From: Limnoperna fortunei
Taxonomy: Eukaryota > Mollusca > Bivalvia > Mytilida > Modiolidae
Length of the DNA: 64,000 nt
Direction: 5' to 3'
NCBI GenBank assembly: GCA_944474755.1
Contig: OX104117.1
Location: forward strand, 79,956,926-80,020,925
Both the position numbers and the translations under genes were made by a program. The notes under the pieces were generated by a model, which made no database searches, was not told the DNA's origin, and saw only the letters and a program-made list of their open reading frames with translations. Shown piece after piece: positions 37,735 through 47,939 of this stretch; position 1 is the first letter of the stretch; every line of letters starts with the position of its first letter.

Positions 37735-37985
37735 GAGTTACCTCCCTTCACATCTCGGCATACCCGAAATACCGACCTACGGTAAAAAAAAATGCATTAT
37801 TTTCATAAATATATGTTTTATTACATTTTAACTTAAATATAATAATTCAATATCAGAAGCTTATTATATCCTTCAAACATTTTGTGAAAATATGGTCAAA
37901 TAACTAAGTAATTAATTAAAGTCGATTTCTGTCTCGGGGATTTTGTCTCGGGTTCGGGCTACCCGAAATACCGACCACCATAATT
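37735..37985 (-). repeat. ~250-bp element, inverted-pair member 2
   Basis: The reverse complement of 34255-34505: ACCTCCCTTCACATCTCGGC at the left, GTCTCGGGGATTTTGTCTCG and CTACCCGAAATACCGACC at the right. The terminal motifs are better conserved than the middle. Confidence 0.85.
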
Positions 37986-38029
37986 TTTAGCCAAAAAGTT
38001 TGGGAGAGAAAAATTATCAAATTTAATAT

Positions 38030-39620
38030 GGAGTAGGCATTGCCAAAATGCGAGCACAGACAAATATGTTTTTCTAACTTTTACACATAATTCCTTGTTT
38101 TACTTTGTTTCTTAATTTTGTGAGGACCTTCTCCTAAATGTTGATGTATTTTGGTTATTGTTTTAGCGTGACAAATGAAAACTACCTACCGCGTACGGTC
38201 AGCTTAACCTCATTTTGTAGAATAATAACTGTGTAAATTGAATTCATGACTTTATTTTCCACAGTTATTTAGCGTTTTGAAATGTGGCGTATTTTTCAAT
38301 GTGATAGAGCAATTTTCTATAGTAAAGTTTGACCTAAATTACAACGGAAGTGTATGTTTGAAAGAGTCCATTGTCGTCTGTTCGAAATCCTTCGGGTAAT
38401 ATCGTCTGCAGTTAAGGCGGGAAAATCCTTGCGGTTTGTCTGAATACCACTGAACGTTACGAAAGCAGACGATCTTTTTTTTTAAACAACGTGAGGTCCC
38501 TGTAGAAATTCAAATGGCTGACTTCCTATTAAAATTCCCGTAGCAAATGCCAATGACGATTTGGAACATGTCAACAACAAAGGCATAATAAAAAATATGG
38601 ACGTGTTATTGTGTAGAAATGTTTTAAATTGGATAACACTACAAAGGTACAATATGGAATAATAAAAAAATGCAAGCAAAACACCTAGCGCAGCGGGGTG
38701 TAACATTTAGTATAGTACAATATTTCACTAAATGTAGTTATAGCGTCAACAATAAGTAACTAAGTCAAATAGATGCCAACAATGTATTAATCTATTGATT
38801 AAGTCATATTTTGTAATGAACATTAAGCATATGTTCCATTTATACAGATTTCACTCTTCCATTTTCGGACATACTTTCCGATCCCCTCCCATTTCAGAAG
38901 ACAGAATATTTCATTAACTTTTGTTAAGAGTTATCCCGCTTTGGTCAGTGTTACTATCCTTCCCATAACCCCTACTTGGAACCCCTTTTCAAACATCCAA
39001 TGAAAATTAAGTGCCTTGACCTAAAATAGTCAGGTTGACACAGTTTGCATTGGCGGAAAATATTCAAAATGTGTTCTATTCCGATATTTTAGAAATTTGT
39101 CAGTTAACAGCTGCATAATTCGATAAATAATTATGTGATTAGAATGTGTTCTACGGGGAAATAACATATTGGTAAGGATTAGTTTGATTTTATGGATCCG
39201 TTCCGTTACTTATGTTTTATGTTGGTGGAATAATGTGCCATTTGTGCCTCAAACTCAGATGTTTTAGATTTTTGTCAGTGAAGAAGTTCATAATGTGATT
39301 AAAAAACATGTGATAAGAAAGTGTTCTATGGAGCAATAACATTTTGTGAGGATTCTTTTGTTTTCTTGGATCAGTTCCAGTTACAGTTCGATGTTTCGTG
39401 GTTTTATGTTGCCATATTGTGTCATTAGGGAATATTATACTACAGTAAGTTTACTTTTTTTCATGTTGATCTACTTTACAGTTTGTTGTATTGTTCGTAT
39501 TAAATAACGCATATACAGTTTAGTCAGCTATATTGCATTTTATTAAATTTAAATTTACAAATTGAAAACGGGACCTGTCGCTGTGTAATGTGATGTAGCT
39601 GCGGAACCGTAGCTTGTTAT
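38030..39620 (+). repeat. Dispersed repeat, inverted relative to 51395-51930
   Basis: Shares with the reverse complement of 51395-51930: CATTGCCAAAATGCGAGCAC, AATTCCTTGTTTTACTTTG, TTGTGAGGACCTT, TATTTCACTAAATG, GTATTAATCTATT, AGAATGTGTTCTA, TATATTGCATTTTATTAAAT and ACGGGACCTGT. About 575 bp between the GGACCTT and TATTTCAC phrases (38146-38723) is absent from the other copy. No coding capacity. Confidence 0.75.
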
Positions 39621-39677
39621 AATTTGGTCCACTACTGTACATAAAAAAATTGGTACGAATACAGTACGGTTCCGCAG
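39599..39677. other. 13-bp inverted repeat at the end of the dispersed repeat
   Basis: CTGCGGAACCGTA (39599-39611) and its exact complement TACGGTTCCGCAG (39665-39677), separated by 53 bp. The related copy near 51440 has a similar GC-rich stretch. Confidence 0.7.
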
Positions 39678-39689
39678 TAGTAGTGTAAC

Positions 39690-40890
39690 TGATGATGATT
39701 ATGTATATTTAGAGTTGAACAAAGTAAATACATGTTATAGTGTAGTTTTTTAAAATTTGTATGGCTAAAAAATATTTTCTTATTTGGCTAACTATCGCAA
39801 AAATGTTGAGACAAATTTAAGTTATTTAGGGGTCCAGTAGCTCTTCACAGTCTTGTTTGATATGTGTTGTATTTTTCTGATTTTGCAGTCCATATTATAA
39901 TTATTAAGTCATTGTAGCATACTTTAAATAACGGCTAAGGACTTAAAGAAATAAATTTAAAACATCAAATAACCTTCTTCGGACTTAAAAAGGTACGAAC
40001 TCGCAGCTTGTTATTCTTGTTCCGTTTTTGTGCCACAGGTAATAAACAGGCGATTATGTAATGAATATTGAAGAAATAAATTGGGAAAAGTTAGTTTTTC
40101 CTTAATTTGTATGTACATAAGAATTTGTATGAGTTAGTCGCTGTTTTATACAATTAAACACATAATCTTATTCTTACCAAAATTGTTGAATTAGCAGGAA
40201 GAAATTAATGTCAATTTACTTTTTATAGCGCGCATGAGCCGTAGTCGATGCAGATATAGAGACAAATACTATATATTTGGTAGATAATGAAGAATTTACT
40301 TTAATTATGACAAAATTGTTCGAAACATTATTTGTACAAATGTCAAAAGTGCGTTGAAATGTTATGTGAAAATTCCTCGTGTAGTGTAAGGGGGCAGTAT
40401 TATCACGCTACTTTATTTTTTAAAATAAATCAAGAAGGCAAACAGCTTGCAACAAAATTTTTGTTTGAAACGCAATATTATTTTAATTTCCATCAAATTC
40501 TAAATTTTTAATTTATAATGTTAACACCACATTTAATACTTGTCGCTACCCTATGACAGTGCCTCTAAATTCCAGTGGTCACGTGACGTCTTTCTTTTGT
40601 AATGGTGACGTCACATGAAATGTCTTTGATTGTCAGTTTTTAAAGATCGATTTAGAGATTCCAAAAAAATAGTATGAAATTTTTGTTGTTATCTTTAAAT
40701 AAAACATTTACTTTTTATCGATGTCAACTTTATTTTTAAGTCTTTCTTTAAAATTAATGTTTGCCCTTCTTCATTCACATTGTTCCAGTTTTTTGACGAT
40801 ATCAACTTCCGGACGAAAAAAATCAATATCAGCATTAAGCAGATTTTGATCACGTGATTTCATTTGATCACGTGACACGTAATTGCCGTA
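39690..40890. other. Unassigned AT-rich sequence
   Basis: No gene or repeat recognised. Confidence 0.4.
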
Positions 40891-40945
40891 GAGCTCACCG
40901 CTCTTCGCGGGCAGCTTCGCTGCCCGCTGCGAGCTGTGCTCGCTA
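40891..40945. other. GC-rich hairpin, likely end of a dispersed element
   Basis: GCGGGCAGC (40907-40915), loop TTC, GCTGCCCGC (40919-40927) form a perfect 9-bp stem within sequence rich in CTCGC/GCGAG alternations (GAGCTC, GCGAGC, GTGCTCGC). It stands out sharply from its AT-rich surroundings. No partner end was located in the window. Confidence 0.6.
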
Positions 40946-41399
40946 TTAAATTGTTATAGGTGTTTCCCCCTTGACTAGCTTTATAATTACTACATAACAA
41001 TATGTTCCTATCAACAACTTCTGAGAAATGTCTGCTGTGACAAACTTTTTCATTTCGTAAATTACCTCTCTACACGCGTATATCTACATTCTAATCCGTT
41101 CTCAGTATGATCGTTTAGCCTGTTATCGTGGCCGAGTTAGTGATCTATTTTTCTACCGCAGATAGTATACAGTTAGCCGGGACCCAGGCTAGCAATCATT
41201 AGAAACTTTCGGGTTTTTTCATACATAGTCTGTTGCCTTGAGTTTATGAACCATCACAACAATATCCAACATTTCAAGTACTCGTGTACTTTGTGCCTAA
41301 CTTAATTTCTGTTTTTCCATTTATAAAAATAATGCTAAACCGTCTCAGTTTAATGTAGCATACACGTCTAATTCCTTGTTTTCTCGAACCAGACTCAGA

Positions 41400-41800
41400 C
41401 ATAGTAAGTAAGAAAGTAAGTAAGTAAATTTTATGTATAGTCGGTACATATATACAAAGACAACAAGACAAACATGAGCTCTAAGGAGCTCTTACAACCG
41501 ACTGACATATAACTATATATATACACAACAATAACAGAACATGCATGCACATTTCATTACATTACATATTAAACAAAGCACATCTTACTTTAATACAAAT
41601 AGTGGTTTCAAACAGCACTAACAAATTAAAGCAGTACTAAGATAAGCAGCACATATATAATACAGTTAAAAACATAAATAAAACATATATAAAACAGTTA
41701 AAAACATGAAGTTTATATAGCATAAAAGCATATGCAGACAGTAATTATTAGTAGCCTAGTGGGAGCTTTCCAGTTAAGTTCATAAGTTATAAGTTATATA
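41400..41800 (-). mobile_element. Probable LINE 3' end with (CTTA)n tail
   Basis: On the minus strand a 3'-UTR-like stretch containing the hairpin GAGCTCCTTAGAGCTC (41471-41486) leads into TACTTACTTACTTTCTTAC (about 41401-41430). A short hairpin followed by a 3-5 bp repeat tail is typical of CR1-like non-LTR 3' ends. No coding part is attached, so this is a 5'-truncated copy, and the upstream limit is uncertain. Confidence 0.45.
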
Positions 41801-41816
41801 AAGCAGTACGTTGTAC

Positions 41817-41897
41817 CATCCTCGCAAGTCAGGGTTTCTGTGTCCACATGTGTCCACGAACGGTTCGTGGACACAGAAACCCTGACTTGTGAGGATG
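41817..41897. other. Near-perfect 31-bp palindromic arms
   Basis: The left arm 41817-41847 (CATCCTCGCAAGTCAGG...GTGTCCAC) and right arm 41867-41897 are complementary at 30 of 31 positions. The 19-base loop contains TGTCCACGAA followed by TTCGTGGACA, so an alternative inner hairpin can form. ACGTTGTAC also flanks both sides, in direct orientation. Confidence 0.9.
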
Positions 41898-41904
41898 TAC
41901 GTTG

Positions 41905-42764
41905 TACAAAAAGCACTAAAATTTAAAGAACAGCAGTTAAATTAAATTAAGCAAGACTCGATCAGCTATAAGCAGCATAAAATTTCAAAATTTCAGCTAT
42001 GAGGCAGCATAGGTATGCGACATGTACTGCATTTGCATTTCTGGTCACGGCACCAATTTCCTAAACAGCTTTATTTAGACATTTTTTACTTGTAAATGTC
42101 TTGTCTTGTTTACGCCCACAGAGCACACATTGATAGATGGCAAAAGCTTGGGACCAATTGACCAGACACCAAGGATGACCATGTCATTGTACAATGAGGG
42201 ACAATCGTATATCTTGGAAGTGAGAGAGAATTAATACCGTATCTTAAATAAAATTCTTTAGTAATATCTGCTAGTACTGTATATATTAAGTGATCGATTT
42301 TTTTATCCAGTTTATATGAAATATAGATTTAACATAGGTAAAAACTTGCATTTTTTACGACTGTCTTGAACTAGTTCCTGATGTAAATTGGTAGAGTTTG
42401 CAATAAAAACTCAACTTCTGTTACTTATCTTGAATAAAAATCTTTAGTTTATACTAGTACTATATATAATTACAGCCTGAGAATCTATGACAGAAAGTCA
42501 CATGTCAATAAGTCACAAACAAAAAGTAACAGACAAAATGACCATGGATAAAAAGTCACAGTTAGATTTATTTTTAAGAAGGACAAAATGTCACAGGACA
42601 AAAAGTCACAGTTAAAAGGGAATAACGATATATTTGACTTTTAAAGGTTGAAAATATGTATGCATAAATAAACATTTAGTTATGATGTTTTAATTAAATT
42701 TTAAAAGTTAAAAATTAAAATTAAAATAAGCGTCATTATTAGAATTGTATTTCTTTTAATATAT
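41905..42764. other. Unassigned sequence
   Basis: AT-rich. 42500-42605 repeats short phrases such as AAAAAGTCACA and AGTCACAAACAAAAAGTAAC, a weak imperfect tandem. No gene recognised. Confidence 0.4.
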
Positions 42765-43105
42765 CTATATCTATAAAACGTCTAAGTATTGTGACAAGCA
42801 TATAATATATCTATCAAGCGGATTTCTGAAACATCCGAAATATACAGGTTTAATGTCAAATACACTATTTATATATACATTTTGTACGTCTACAAATTAA
42901 GCCCAACACTGTTAGAATTAGATTTTTAACACTGTCAAATTAGTGTTTACTCTCAGCGGGATTTGAACTCACACTGTTGTGACACTGTGGCACCTATTCG
43001 CCTGCACTATGTCCAGCGGTCTAGACCCCTCTGCCAAATCTTCTATATATTATAAAATATAGCTTCATTAACCGGGGTGAATCGTAGACATAGACATAGT
43101 ACTAG
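42765..43105. repeat. ~330-bp direct repeat, left member, containing a tRNA-like SINE segment
   Basis: Shares GCGGATTT, TGAAACATC, ACGTCTACAAATTAAG and CAACACTGTTAGA, then the tRNA-like block, with 44285-44580. The tRNA-like block (42952-43050, minus strand) has a box A-like TTTGGCAGAGGGGTCTAG and a box B-like GAGTTCAAATCCCGC, and no matching acceptor stem. The two members flank dispersed-repeat copy B. Confidence 0.75.
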
Positions 43106-43165
43106 CGTGTGACGATAAATTTTCGTAACCTATACGTATTAATCTGACAGTAATCTAATTCAGTA

Positions 43166-44235
43166 TTTTTTCCGACGCAGTCGGTATTATATTCACTTTT
43201 TACCCTTTGACCTCATGACACTTCACCTCTCATAATTCTGTTTCTTGATTAGTTAAAAACCAATTGGACGGGGGTTCGGAACAGGGTGGTAAATTGGACA
43301 GGGGCTCGGAACAGGGTGGTAATTCACCTTTCAAATTGTGTACTATTATTATTAGATTTTACCGTCTGTTTGTTTATAAAATTATTTCATAGTGTAATTT
43401 AAGTATAAAGAACGATAGAAATGGGCTGCAGTTTGTAAAATTTTATATCAAACAACTTGTCCAAAAATGTTAAATATTTTTTATTTGAAGTACAGCGCAA
43501 ATTAAGTGCATATTAACACGCTGGATTTTAGCGGGCTTTTATGGAGGATAAAAAAGACGAAGAGACGAAATTTTAATTAATTTCTAAATACAAATTAACA
43601 ATCATTTTATATTCATGTTGATATTAAATTAAATGTATTATTGTTCTTGGGCGTCCGTCGTAGTACACACATAGATAGAGAGTTGTGGCTCTAATTGTAA
43701 AGTATACTTTGCTTATTCAGTAAATTTTAAACTATAAACATTTTATTAAAAAATTTCTAATATTCAATTTGTTTACATTATTGTATAACTGCTTTGGTGC
43801 TCGCAGAAAAACTTCATTTCTATATCTATATATATATAGGCATTGGGTTTCAATACATAATAGCAATAAACTTTCTGGAATACATGTACAGCAAAGTACA
43901 TGTAGTTGTATGTACATTATCAATTTTAGGTTAACTGTATGCTTGGTAAATCTGTTAATATCGAAAACACGTAAATAAAAGGGGGCACACATGTATAAAT
44001 GAATAATTTCAAACTCGTTTCATCTGGGACTAGTGTTAATTTATAGGTTCATGATTTCATTCACGTAGTAATAATTGTCCGTCAGTGCTTCCCCCAAAAA
44101 ATTTCCATCAAACATTTCTGGTCTATTGAAACGGGGAATTTGTATGACAATAAGGCGATGCGTAGTTCAATGCATAACTCAATTTATATCTTTACTGCGT
44201 CGGTTATCTTTTTTAAAGATAGTACTTGTTTATAT
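43166..44235 (+). repeat. 1.1-kb dispersed repeat, copy B
   Basis: Collinear with 32957-34062. Compared with copy A it has its own small insertions and losses, for example a TATATATATA run near 43830 and no second GGACAGGGGTTTGAAAC phrase. It is bracketed by the direct repeats 42765-43105 and 44285-44580; copy A has no such bracket. Confidence 0.85.
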
Positions 44236-44284
44236 ATTATATAGGATGACAAAGTTACTTGTCATACAGTCACAGTAAGTAAAT

Positions 44285-44580
44285 TATACAAACGTATTGT
44301 GTCAACCATAACATATATCTATCCAGCGGATTTTTGAAACATCAGAAATACAGGGTTAATCAAATATTTATATATACGTCTACAAATTAAGTCCAACACT
44401 GTTAGATTTTTAACACTGTCAAATTTTTGTTTACCCTAGCTCAGCGGGATTCGAACTCACACCGTTGTGACAATGTGGAACCAATTCGCCTGCACTATGT
44501 CCAGCGTCTAGATCCCTCGGCCAAATCCGCTATATAATAAAATATAGCTTAATTAACCGGGGTGAATCGTAGACATGTAT
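44285..44580. repeat. ~300-bp direct repeat, right member, containing a tRNA-like SINE segment
   Basis: Same order of phrases as 42765-43105. The tRNA-like block is at 44441-44535 on the minus strand, with box A-like TTTGGCCGAGGGATCTAG and a good box B, GTGAGTTCGAATCCCGC. It continues into GATTCACCCCGGTTAATTAAG. Confidence 0.75.
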
Positions 44581-44968
44581 TAGTAAAGTACACAGATTTA
44601 TAAAATTAATATAGAAAAAATGACGTAAAATAAATTATTACTTTTGAAACCATTAGGAGATAATAATACATGTTTTTTCCTATTGTTTATAACCAATACA
44701 AGTGATATCCGTTTCCTATCATTTTGGTTAGCTCAACACAAATTAATTGAGCAAAATGAGCGTTTTGCTTAGTTATTTCATAAGAAATAACTGTTAAATG
44801 ACTGCAAATATTGTTTAATTCTTCTGTTTTTGTTATTTAAATATGGATTTGATAAAGAATTTATTTTTTTTAAAGTTAAATGAAACGAGGGACATTATAT
44901 GAAACGTTCCTGTCTATTCCAATTTAATTACTCAATATTATGTAATAAAACAATTACTACACTTAAAC

Positions 44969-45062
44969 TAGTCCGAGAATCCTCTGCCGTCCAACGCTTT
45001 TTTTTTTGCTTTTTGCGTGGGACGCAAAAAAAAGCGTTGGACGGCAGAGGATTCTCGGACTA
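44969..45062. mobile_element. Palindromic foldback element (GTCCGAGAATCC family), full
   Basis: The left arm 44969-45005 (TAGTCCGAGAATCCTCTGCC... followed by CAACGC and T8) and right arm 45026-45062 are exact complements over 37 bp around a ~20-bp loop. The flanking ACTTAAAC occurs on both sides. Other copies: 58524-58636 (full plus an extra arm) and 49986-50021 (one arm). Confidence 0.88.
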
Positions 45063-45073
45063 AACTTAAACTT

Positions 45074-45174
45074 GATCAATATGCGGCTTTATTCAGCAGG
45101 ATACAACAATGTTGAACTTGGTTTCGCCTCGTTCAATATTATTATATCCTGCTAAATAAAATCTCATATTGATC
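45074..45174. mobile_element. Second foldback directly adjoining the first
   Basis: The left arm GATCAATATG, TTTATT, AGCAGGATA, TTGAAC is mirrored by GTTCAATATT, TATCCTGCT, AATAAA, CATATTGATC. The arms are about 43 bp and imperfect, around a GTTTCGCCTC-containing loop. It begins 12 bp after the neighbouring palindrome. Confidence 0.7.
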
Positions 45175-45284
45175 TCGTTCATGTTCAGCAATTGTATAAT
45201 GATCTTCAAAACACAATATAATGTCTTTCAGTTTAGATCGTTGTCAAGTTGTAAGGATAGTAATATAATAAGAATCTATGTCAG

Positions 45285-45575
45285 ATTACCGAATCCCAAA
45301 TTGCCGACTCACAACTTGCCGAATCCATTTGCCGATTCCCAACTTGCCGAATAAAGCAAATTTTCGGGTCAGCGTTCTATTACAGAGTACTTAAAAGCCT
45401 TTTTGCCGTCATGTGGGTTTTAAGTGCTAATGAACATTATTGACTAACTGGACTCGGCAATATGGGATTAAGCAATTTGGGAATCGGATAACTGGACTCG
45501 GCTATATGGAATTCTGCGATTTGGGAATAGGCAATATGGGATTCGGCGATTTTGGGAATCAACAATCTGGGATGA
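45285..45575. repeat. Inverted clusters of a short GCCGAATCCC-type motif
   Basis: The left cluster (45287-45352) repeats TTGCCGA and CCGAATCCCAA/ATCCATTTG. The right cluster (45447-45572) carries the complement several times: GGGATTCGGC, ATTTGGGAATCGG, CTCGGCAATATGGGATT. About 95 bp of ordinary sequence separates them. The arrangement is foldback-like but built from repeated short words rather than one arm. Confidence 0.65.
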
Positions 45576-45711
45576 TACCCAATTAGATATGACATTTTTG
45601 ACACATATTACCTTTATATACCTTTTATGGTAATGACTTGATCAAGTGTCATCAATGTCCTAACATTTGCCAATTTTGTTCTATTTTGTTTTATCTGTTC
45701 ACACTATATTT

Positions 45712-46297
45712 GAAATTCTGATATACCGTTAATTACATATGTGAAATTCTGATATACCGTTAATTACATATGTGAAATTCTGATATACCGTTAATTACAT
45801 ATGTGAAATTCTGATATACCTTTAATTACATATGTGAAATTCTGATATACCTTTAATTACATATGTGAAATTCTGATATACCGTTAATTACATATGTGAA
45901 ATTCTGATATACCGTTAATTACATATGTGAAATTCTGATATACCGTTAATTACATATGTGAAATTCTGATATACCGTTAATTACATATGTGAAATTCTGA
46001 TATACCTTTAATTACATATGTGAAATTCTGATATACCGTTAAATACATATGTGAAATTCTGATATACCGTTAAATACATATGTGAAATTCTGATATACCA
46101 TTAAATACATATGTGAAATTCTGATATACCGTTAATTACATATGTGAAATTCTGATATACCGTTAAATACGTATGTGAAATTCTGATATACCGTTAATTA
46201 CATATGTGAAATTCTGATATACCGTTAAATACATATGTGAAATTCTGATATACCGTTAATTACATATGTGAAATTCTGATATACCGTTAATTACATT
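45712..46297. repeat. 31-bp minisatellite, about 19 copies
   Basis: Unit ATATGTGAAATTCTGATATA, CCGTTAATTAC, 31 bp (ATATACCG at 45721 and 45752). Variation is almost confined to CCGTT/CCTTT and AATTAC/AAATAC. Confidence 0.93.
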
Positions 46298-46559
46298 TTG
46301 AAATACAGAATATATATTTTAAATATTTAAGAATAATTGATGATTAGTTTAGTCATTTTGATTAAAATTGTGATAAATTATGAATTATCATTGTTTTAAT
46401 GATACAGATTATATTATGTTTGTGCTTCATTAGGTAATGGAGCTGAAGTATAAATTGACACTTCTATACAATCATAACAATTGCAATTATGAATGTAAAT
46501 TTCAATCAAATTTAATTTAAATATTTCACATATTTCCTCTTTTTTTCCAATAAAAAAGG

Positions 46560-46670
46560 GAGCAGCCAGAGTCTTCTCGGGGAAGGCAACCGCGAAAGGC
46601 AGCTCCGAGATGGGAAAAACCATCCAGGGACGACTGGGGCCGAGCGCGGAAGGAAGCTGGCCAGCAAGTG
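46560..46670. other. Isolated GC-rich tract
   Basis: About 110 bp, visibly much richer in G and C than the AT-rich surroundings, with GGGGAAGGCAACCGCGAAAG and GGGGCCGAGCGCGGAAGG. No reading frame of note. No rRNA, tRNA or SINE identity was recognised. Confidence 0.5.
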
Positions 46671-46855
46671 AAAAATCTACATGTAATTTTCATTAGATTG
46701 GGTAAATGCAAGAATTCTACCAATTGTATGAACTACTCATTTTGAAGGTTGGTTCTGTCTGAAATTGTAGACAATCACATACCTTAGCAGAATAAAAATA
46801 AAAGCTCCTGTAAGCCAAGGAATCTAAATAGCTTTTCAAACAAAATTTGTCTGTT

Positions 46856-46930
46856 ATCTCGTATCAACCTGTGTCCTCCTATGGGCCTTTAGGCCTGAGT
46901 GTAGATATGGGTCGAGAGTTGATACGAGAT
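46856..46930. other. 13-bp inverted repeat, small foldback
   Basis: ATCTCGTATCAAC (46856-46868) and the exact complement GTTGATACGAGAT (46918-46930). The inner part holds GGCCTTTAGGCC, itself a palindrome. Confidence 0.7.
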
Positions 46931-47374
46931 GTTATATGGATATGTAAATAATATCAGTTTCAGAGTTCTCCATCCTCCCATGTCAAGGGTTCTCGGCTAT
47001 AATGATTGCGGATATTAACATCGTTTTTTGTGTAGTAATATTTTGGCGATTGTCTGTTAAAAGATATGCGTTTTATTAAGAGGCCATGTGTTTTATTTTG
47101 GTGTGTTTAATTTTGGTGTTTCGTCCAACTGATGTTTTAAATTTGTGCGCCTTTAATGATAGTGAAAAATCCCAAATTGCTACTTTTAATGCACAGTAAA
47201 CTTGCGAGGGTCGTGTGTATCCCCTTAGTGATTCCGGTATAAACCTAAAATTTGTTAATTTAGTTTTATATATATTACGTACTTGCTACATATATCATTA
47301 TAAAACAAATTTTGAATGATTATCTTTCTGGCAGTCAATATTTCTTTATTGACGATCAGATTTATATTTGAATA

Positions 47375-47697
47375 CTTGATGTCTTCCGGCAGTACATTTA
47401 TATATGAATCCTTGATGTCTTCCGGCAGTACATTTATATATGAATCCTCGAGGTCTTCTGGCAGTACATTTATATACGAATCCTTGAGGTCTTCCGGCAG
47501 TACATTTATATATGAATCCTTGATGTCTTCCGGCAGTACATTTATATATGAATCCTTGATGTCTTCCGGCAGTACATTTATATATGAATCCTTGATGTCT
47601 TCCGGCAGTACATTTATATATGAATCCTTGATGTCTTCCGGCAGTACATTTATATATGAATCCTTGATGTCTTCCGGCAGTACATTTATATATGATG
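47375..47697. repeat. 36-bp minisatellite, 9 copies
   Basis: Unit GTCTTCCGGCAGTACATTTA, TATATGAATCCTTGAT. Because 36 is a multiple of 3, both strands are open (12-residue repeats such as YINVLPEDIKDS on the minus strand). The high identity, lack of splice or start context, and dual-strand openness argue for a minisatellite rather than a repeat protein. Confidence 0.88.
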
Positions 47698-47784
47698 ACA
47701 ACGAAGGTGTTATTTTTATGATCAGAAAAATTTAATTATAATGTAGTAAAAATCATTAATGGTGCTCGCAGCGCTATTGTAGTA

Positions 47785-47875
47785 AAAATCCTAAATGGTA
47801 CCGGCAGGATTAATCGGCGCTCTAACCGACGGAGCTAAAGTAGTACTTCCCTAACGCAACCGATTACGGCTGCAT
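47785..47875 (-). other. Possible tRNA-like (box A) fragment
   Basis: The minus strand contains TAGCTCCGTCGGTTAGAGCG, close to the D-arm/box A region of many tRNAs, but no box B or acceptor stem follows. Perhaps the head of a SINE. Confidence 0.3.
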
Positions 47876-47939
47876 TTATCCCTTCTTATACACTATACTA
47901 AATGGTAAATTGCAAGATTAATAGGAAATTATTTGATAT

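Noticed and set aside
42765..44580. Complete LTR retrotransposon
   Set aside because: The direct repeats lack clear TG..CA ends, and there is no gag or pol sequence between them. It is kept as an open question in the findings rather than called.
45712..46297. CRISPR-like array
   Set aside because: Units are directly adjacent with no unique spacers, in a eukaryotic genome. It is a 31-bp minisatellite. The same applies to the 34-, 41- and 42-bp arrays.
47255..47735. A 148-residue minus-strand and a 139-residue plus-strand protein with 12-residue repeats
   Set aside because: Both strands are open because of a 36-bp minisatellite. There is no support for either as a gene.
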